Shown: positions 7,341 through 11,605 of the stretch, one piece after another
Layout of the letters: each line of letters starts with the position of its first letter
Numbering within the stretch: the first letter of the stretch is position 1
NCBI GenBank assembly: GCA_009703465.1
Contig: WLGC01000011.1
Span: 1-11,605 of the forward strand
Direction: 5' to 3'
DNA length: 11,605 nt
Origin: Actinomycetota bacterium
Lineage (GTDB): Bacteria > Actinomycetota > Actinomycetes > Actinomycetales > Microbacteriaceae
The notes under the pieces: generated by a model
Databases searched by the model: none
What the model was told of the DNA's origin: nothing
What the model saw: the letters and a program-made list of their open reading frames with translations, nothing else
Position numbers and translations under genes: made by a program

Positions 7341-8253
7341 GCGGAGCCTTGAAACCACGAATCCAATCCATGGCTGACATGACGTTCTTACCTGCAGGCT
7401 GAACTTCCAGAATCTTTAGACGGCTTCCGGCGCCACATTCAACGAATACCGCACCATCAGCGACAGTTACTCTGCCGGCTACCGCTATTTCTTGGTTCTC
7501 TGATTCAGCTTGCACCGCGGAGATAATTCTTAGAGAAGTTCCATTAACATCAGTCCACGCCATAGGTTCTGGATTCATAGCGCAAATCAAGGACTCGATC
7601 TCTTTTCCTGACTTTGACCAATTGATTCTCGCTTGCAGTCTAGATATTTTTGAAGCAAATGTTTTCTCTGAGTCATCTTGAGCCTTACCCTGAAGAATTC
7701 CCGAAACAATCTGCGGCAAAACTTGAACAAGTGCGCTGACGCCAAGCGAAGTGAGTCGTTCTAGTAAGCGTCCAGCGGTTTCTAAAGGTTCAATTACGGT
7801 GGGTACCTGGAGATAAATCTCTCCCCCGTCCATCGATGAATCTATTTGAAAAACGCTGATTCCCGTTTCTTTTTCACCATTCATCAACGCGTGCTGTACC
7901 GGAGCGGCACCGCGATACTTCGGTAACAAACTAAAGTGCAAATTAACCCATCCCTTAGGAAGTAATCCAAGAGTCTCCTCAGAAAGAAAGCTTCCGTAGG
8001 CAACCACAACTCCAATGTCGGCATTTACTTGCGCGACAAAGTCGTTTTCTTCACAAGTAAGAGCACTGGTTTTTAGTACTTTTAGCCCTAGTTCGCGAGC
8101 GGTTACTGCAACTGGTGATTCAGTAAGAACTTGTTTTCTTCCAGTGGGTGCGTCAGGTCGAGTGATCACCAAAGCAATGTCTATTGATGCTGCGGACAAA
8201 CCACGAAGTGCGGAAGCAGCTGTGCTAGGTGTTCCTGCAAAAATTACCCTCAC
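7321..8253 (-). CDS. fmt: Methionyl-tRNA formyltransferase
   Basis: Fmt formylates the methionine on initiator tRNA using 10-formyltetrahydrofolate. The 310-residue length is normal. The N-terminal formyltransferase domain begins RVIFAGTP (2-9), has the TGRK tRNA-contacting loop (37-40), AYGSFL (85-90), and the catalytic stretch VNLHFSLLPKYRGAAPV (103-119) with Asn104 and His106. The third catalytic residue is Asp142 in SSMDGGEIY. The C-terminal OB-like domain ends in FKAPHGLGFE. The start is GTG with an AGGCGG-like site about seven to ten bases before it, 17 bases after the priA stop. In many bacteria def (peptide deformylase) is next to fmt; here it is absent and must lie elsewhere. The 3' end overlaps or nearly touches rsmB depending on the rsmB start. 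Confidence 0.97.
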   Translation of the reverse strand: MRVIFAGTPSTAASALRGLSAASIDIALVITRPDAPTGRKQVLTESPVAVTARELGLKVLKTSALTCEENDFVAQVNADIGVVVAYGSFLSEETLGLLPKGWVNLHFSLLPKYRGAAPVQHALMNGEKETGISVFQIDSSMDGGEIYLQVPTVIEPLETAGRLLERLTSLGVSALVQVLPQIVSGILQGKAQDDSEKTFASKISRLQARINWSKSGKEIESLICAMNPEPMAWTDVNGTSLRIISAVQAESENQEIAVAGRVTVADGAVFVECGAGSRLKILEVQPAGKNVMSAMDWIRGFKAPHGLGFE

Positions 8254-8270
8254 AACAACACCGCCTAAAG

Positions 8271-10199
8271 CTAAAGGACGTCAAAATCATCCATCTTGAT
8301 TCTAATTGGGCGCATGCTTTTGCCAGTCCTTGGATTACTTCGGACGCTTCCCGCCGAAAGTTTGGCCACTTCAGCCTGAAGAGACTTCGCAAGTTTCGCG
8401 CCAACCGAATAGTCGTACTTAAGTAGCAACTTAGTTTCAATCTCCAAGCCTTTGGTCACCACTTGAACCGGCCCAAGAACTTCGACTCCGGGTAACGCTT
8501 GCAACGCCGGAAATAGCTCCGTAATTGATTCCCTCTGCCCACCCAGCGAAGCTAGCCTAACTGCTGGCGGAAACCTGAGTTCACTCCTGTTTTTCAACTC
8601 AATGGTTGCTATCTCTGCTTGGGACCAAAGCGCCAGTTTGTCGGCCAGAGTTCCTGACAGCCCGACTATCACCGCACGACCTGTACCTCCAAGAAGTGAG
8701 ATTGCGTTTGACCAACTTCTTACTGCTTCTTCGGTAGCACGAAGTGAGTCCATGGCTAGAGCAAGTGGCGCATCGAGAATCACCACGGCCTCATATCCCC
8801 CTTCGACATAAGGCTCTGCCCCCGGCGTTGAAACGACTAGGCAGTTCGTTCTTTTTATTGAGAATCTAGGGTTATCGCCCGTAGCTTCGATTACGGCGTG
8901 ACCAGGAAAGGCCTTTCCAAAATCACTTAGCGTTTTACCGCTACCAGCCCTGCCTGCTGAAAGTTTCGATCCTTTGCACTGATGGCATGAGAAATTCAAA
9001 TTACTTGCAGCGCACCAACGACAGAGAACTTGATTTCTCGAATCAATCCAAAGTGGCCCGTTACAGCTGCGGCAGTTGGCACGTGTGTGGCAATCCTTAC
9101 AAAAAACCGAGGATGTGTTTCCCTTGGATAGAACCTGAACAAGAACTGGACCCCTGAGTAGCCCTTCTCGAATAGCTACCCAAGCCGCTGAGTCCACCCT
9201 AGATTCAGATTCAGAGAACACTAAATTAGGTGGGGCGAACTCGGTGGCTCTTTCCTTTAGATAACCAATTTGACGCAGGCGTTCAACCTCAGTTGAGCGT
9301 ACATGTCCAAGAAAATGAAGTTCGCAATTTCTTTGCTGCTGCCGTATCAGCGCTATGTCTCTGGTGTGACTATAGGGAGCACTCTGCTCCTTGTGGCTTT
9401 GATCTCCATCATCCCAAATCACTATCTGACCAAGATTCTGAACTGGAGCATAGGTTGCTGATCGAGAGCCAATCACAACTGCGAATTCTTGACTTTGGCA
9501 ATCAAGAAAAGCCTTATACCGTTTTGATTTTGTCAGTTTGCTCGAGTAGTCAATCAAGTGAGTGCTGAGAGGGGAGTTTTCTAGTGCAGTGAGTACTAAG
9601 GCTTGATCTCTTGCGTCTGGAACGATTATTAGTGTTGATTTCTTTTGCTTCGCTTGCGATGAAGAAAGATCTAGAATCTCTGTCACCCAGCGTGGTCCAG
9701 TGCAAAGAACTCTCGGCTCAACAAGCTGCGTCGTTCTTTTATCTGACCCCTCGGAAGCAACTTCGCTGCTCCGGGATTCTGAAGCGTTTACCTTCGGAGT
9801 GATAGCGGTTGTGGTTTTTTCACTTTGAAGGGATAACCAGGCTTTCTCCACCGCAACACTTCGATCAGGAACAGCGTGTCTAAGCACTTCGTTCAGTGTT
9901 GCGGCTTGTCTATCGGCTACAGCTCTTGCCAGTTCATAGATCTCTTGAGTTAGAACAGGGGCAGGAGAGATTATTTCACTAACGCTGCCTAGTTTTCCGA
10001 CAAAATCAGAGCTGCTCGACAGCTCAACCACAAACCCCTCTTGCGGTTTCTTTCCTCGTCCAAAAGGGACCCTTACTCGCACACCTTGTGCAATGAGTTC
10101 TAGTAGGTCGTCTGGAACTTGATAATCAAAAAGCCTGTCAAGCTGAGGAAGTGCAGATGCGATTGCTACTCTGGCAATGCAAAACGAAGATTCAGGCAT
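8271..10199 (-). CDS. priA: Primosomal protein N' (PriA), actinobacterial degenerate-helicase type
   Basis: PriA recognises stalled replication forks and loads the replisome. This 642-residue protein has the N-terminal DNA-binding domain (FDYQVPDDL at 24-32, VRVRVPFGRGKKPQEGFVVEL at 40-60), a helicase-like core and eight zinc-binding cysteines as four CxxC pairs (367/370, 376/379, 393/396, 405/408). The helicase motifs are degenerate, as is usual in actinobacteria: the expected Walker A position reads CTGPRW (166-171) and the DEAH-box position reads WDDGDQSH (262-269). Later family landmarks STPGAEPY and the C-terminal RFPPAVRLASL are present, supporting the assignment. It is therefore probably a DNA-binding restart factor without helicase activity. 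Oddly, GRAGSGKT at 416-423 matches a P-loop consensus but sits after the zinc region. The gene begins 15 bases after metK and ends 17 before fmt. Confidence 0.93.
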   Translation of the reverse strand: MPESSFCIARVAIASALPQLDRLFDYQVPDDLLELIAQGVRVRVPFGRGKKPQEGFVVELSSSSDFVGKLGSVSEIISPAPVLTQEIYELARAVADRQAATLNEVLRHAVPDRSVAVEKAWLSLQSEKTTTAITPKVNASESRSSEVASEGSDKRTTQLVEPRVLCTGPRWVTEILDLSSSQAKQKKSTLIIVPDARDQALVLTALENSPLSTHLIDYSSKLTKSKRYKAFLDCQSQEFAVVIGSRSATYAPVQNLGQIVIWDDGDQSHKEQSAPYSHTRDIALIRQQQRNCELHFLGHVRSTEVERLRQIGYLKERATEFAPPNLVFSESESRVDSAAWVAIREGLLRGPVLVQVLSKGNTSSVFCKDCHTRANCRSCNGPLWIDSRNQVLCRWCAASNLNFSCHQCKGSKLSAGRAGSGKTLSDFGKAFPGHAVIEATGDNPRFSIKRTNCLVVSTPGAEPYVEGGYEAVVILDAPLALAMDSLRATEEAVRSWSNAISLLGGTGRAVIVGLSGTLADKLALWSQAEIATIELKNRSELRFPPAVRLASLGGQRESITELFPALQALPGVEVLGPVQVVTKGLEIETKLLLKYDYSVGAKLAKSLQAEVAKLSAGSVRSNPRTGKSMRPIRIKMDDFDVL

Positions 10200-10214
10200 T
10201 GCTTCACTTTATCT

Positions 10215-11408
10215 TTAGGACTTCACTGCACTTTGCAACTGCGCAGCTCGACCTGTTCTTTCCCAAGTAAAGTTTGGAAGTTCTCGACCAAAGTGGCCAT
10301 AGGTGGCTGTTTGAGCATAGATGGGTCTTAGTAAATCTAGGTCTTCAATGATCGCTCTTGGTCGAAGATCGAAAACTTCATTTATGGCATTGACAATGGC
10401 TTCATCCGACACATTCCCGGTTCCAAATGTCTCAACATACAAACCAACCGGTCTGGCTACACCAATTGCATAGGCAACTTGTACTTCAACTCTTGAGGCA
10501 AGGCCTGCAGCCACGACATTTTTAGCTACCCATCTCAGTGCGTAGGCTGCAGAGCGGTCGACCTTAGAGGGATCTTTTCCAGAGAATGCTCCGCCACCGT
10601 GACGCGCGGCACCTCCATAAGTGTCAACAATTATTTTTCGTCCGGTCAGTCCGGCGTCTCCCATCGGGCCACCAATCTCAAACTTGCCAGTTGGATTGAT
10701 GAACATTTTCACAGCCGAGAAGTCCAAACCGGAATCCTCAAGTATCGGCTGGATAACTTCTTGTCTCATCCGCTCAACAATTTCGGCATGGGATACACCA
10801 GGGTTGTGCTGGGTTGAAAGAACCACAGTATCTATGGTTTTTGGGACGTCCTTATCAAAGCCAACGGTTACTTGGGTTTTACCATCTGGTCTAAGAAACG
10901 GGACCTGCCCCGATTTCCTCACCTTGGCCAAAGCTTCACTTAGTTGATGAGCGAGGTGAATTGAAGTTGGAATGAGCGTTGGAGTTTCATTGGTTGCGTA
11001 GCCAAACATGATGCCCTGGTCGCCGGCTCCCTGGCTGTCAAAACGATCCTTCGAACTGCCGGAACGTGCTTCTAGACCGGAATCAACTCCTTGAGCGATG
11101 TCTGGAGATTGCTGTCCGATTGAAATGGAGACACCGCAGCTGTCCCCATCAAAACCAATATCTGAACTGGTGTAACCAATCTCGCGAATTTTCTCGCGGA
11201 CAAGCTTTGGAATCTCAACGTAGCCGGATGTGGTGACCTCGCCGGCAACATGGACTAGGCCAGTTGTCACCAGAGTCTCTACAGCAACGCGAGAAGTCGT
11301 GTCTTGCTCCAACATGGCGTCAAGGATGCTATCGCTGATCTGGTCGCAGATCTTATCTGGATGACCCTCGGTGACGGATTCTGACGTGAATAACCTAAGC
11401 GCGCTCAT
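10215..11408 (-). CDS. metK: S-adenosylmethionine synthetase
   Basis: MetK makes S-adenosylmethionine from methionine and ATP in the cytosol; SAM is then used by RsmB, encoded three genes further along. The 397-residue length is normal. Conserved elements are [20 protein letters not shown] (7-26, active-site His16 and Asp18), [12 protein letters not shown] (98-109), [12 protein letters not shown] (127-138), [13 protein letters not shown] (247-259) and [16 protein letters not shown] (271-286), covering the ATP, methionine and tripolyphosphate sites. The ATG lies five bases after the coaBC stop and its ribosome binding site is weak, so it is probably coupled to coaBC. There is no room for a SAM riboswitch between the two genes. 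Confidence 0.98.
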   Translation of the reverse strand: MSALRLFTSESVTEGHPDKICDQISDSILDAMLEQDTTSRVAVETLVTTGLVHVAGEVTTSGYVEIPKLVREKIREIGYTSSDIGFDGDSCGVSISIGQQSPDIAQGVDSGLEARSGSSKDRFDSQGAGDQGIMFGYATNETPTLIPTSIHLAHQLSEALAKVRKSGQVPFLRPDGKTQVTVGFDKDVPKTIDTVVLSTQHNPGVSHAEIVERMRQEVIQPILEDSGLDFSAVKMFINPTGKFEIGGPMGDAGLTGRKIIVDTYGGAARHGGGAFSGKDPSKVDRSAAYALRWVAKNVVAAGLASRVEVQVAYAIGVARPVGLYVETFGTGNVSDEAIVNAINEVFDLRPRAIIEDLDLLRPIYAQTATYGHFGRELPNFTWERTGRAAQLQSAVKS

Positions 11409-11413
11409 AATGT

Positions 11414-11605
11414 TTACAGCATATCCGAAATAACATCGAGAAGCTGATGAGCCACATCTGACTTCTGACCGCTCGCGCTAATTACCTTGCCCTGTTCGGT
11501 GACAATTAGTACTTCCGTAGAGTCCGACCCGAAGACTTTCCCATTTGAGACATCGTTGGCCACCACGACATTGCAGCCTTTAGCAATGAGTTTGGCTTTA
11601 GCCAA
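11414..11605 (-). CDS. coaBC: CoaBC (Dfp), C-terminal end only, start outside window
   Basis: Only the last 63 residues are visible; the frame is open at the window edge and the real start lies beyond 11605. The fragment contains [20 protein letters not shown] and [10 protein letters not shown], which match the end of the phosphopantothenoylcysteine synthetase (CoaB) domain of the bifunctional coenzyme A enzyme; the N-terminal decarboxylase (CoaC) part would be outside. The TTG at the very edge encodes an internal leucine and is not a start. The position directly upstream of metK is the usual actinobacterial arrangement and supports the call. Whether the protein is bifunctional cannot be seen from the fragment. 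Confidence 0.9.
   Translation of the reverse strand: MAKAKLIAKGCNVVVANDVSNGKVFGSDSTEVLIVTEQGKVISASGQKSDVAHQLLDVISDML

Noticed and set aside
9230..9568. Plus-strand open frame of 112 codons
   Set aside because: It lies antisense within priA, resembles no family I know, and has no gene-like context; it is a shadow of the real gene.
10599..10947. Two overlapping plus-strand open frames opposite metK
   Set aside because: Both are antisense to highly conserved metK sequence, whose codon constraints create long open frames by chance.
11409..11413. Possible SAM riboswitch upstream of metK
   Set aside because: Only five bases separate coaBC and metK, far too few for any riboswitch, and the preceding sequence is coding.
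11603..11605. TTG at the window edge as a start of a separate 63-codon gene
   Set aside because: The leucine is internal to the CoaB domain; the frame simply continues beyond the window.
1..11605. Mobile elements, CRISPR arrays, tRNA or rRNA genes, defence or secretion systems
   Set aside because: Nearly every base is covered by recognisable housekeeping genes on one strand, and no direct repeats, terminal inverted repeats or RNA-gene patterns were seen by eye.

Overview
The window is an ordinary, very compact housekeeping and biosynthesis region of an actinobacterium, most likely a Microbacteriaceae-type (Micrococcales) organism with a modest GC content (about 49% in 180 bases counted by hand) and a streamlined genome. 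The evidence is the conserved actinobacterial order coaBC-metK-priA-fmt-rsmB-rpe, a PriA of the actinobacterial type with degenerate helicase motifs, a long-form HisG, and a trp cluster carrying two small membrane proteins (a Trp-operon-associated membrane protein and an HGxxPAAW-like protein) found in actinobacteria. The genus is an inference.

All fourteen genes lie on the minus strand, so transcription runs from position 11605 toward position 1. In that order: the 3' end of coaBC (cut by the window edge), metK, priA, fmt, rsmB, rpe, hisE, hisG, hisF, hisI, trpE, a Trp-associated membrane protein, an HGxxPAAW-like membrane protein, and trpC (3' end cut by the window edge). No intergenic gap exceeds 43 bases and several genes overlap, so there is no gene-free stretch to describe. 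I see no convincing terminator, riboswitch, RNA gene, mobile element, repeat array or CRISPR.

The right part (about 5267-11605) serves central functions: coenzyme A synthesis (CoaBC), S-adenosylmethionine synthesis (MetK), replication restart (PriA), initiator-tRNA formylation (Fmt), 16S rRNA methylation (RsmB, which uses the SAM made by MetK) and the pentose phosphate pathway (Rpe). Rpe interconverts ribulose-5-P and xylulose-5-P, so it sits near the supply of ribose-5-P and PRPP used by the next genes.

The left part (1-5224) is a continuous histidine-tryptophan gene string. HisE, HisG, HisF and HisI cover four histidine steps, and TrpE and TrpC are two tryptophan enzymes. Four of its junctions are overlaps of 1 or 8 bases, and hisF-hisI is separated by only 2 bases, which suggests translational coupling. 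hisA, hisH, trpG, trpD, trpF, trpB and trpA are not in the window; trpB and trpA may follow trpC beyond position 1.

I did not find a previously undescribed system. The items most worth a second look are the two functionally uncharacterised membrane proteins inside the trp cluster, the his-trp co-arrangement, and the P-loop look-alike in the degenerate PriA.
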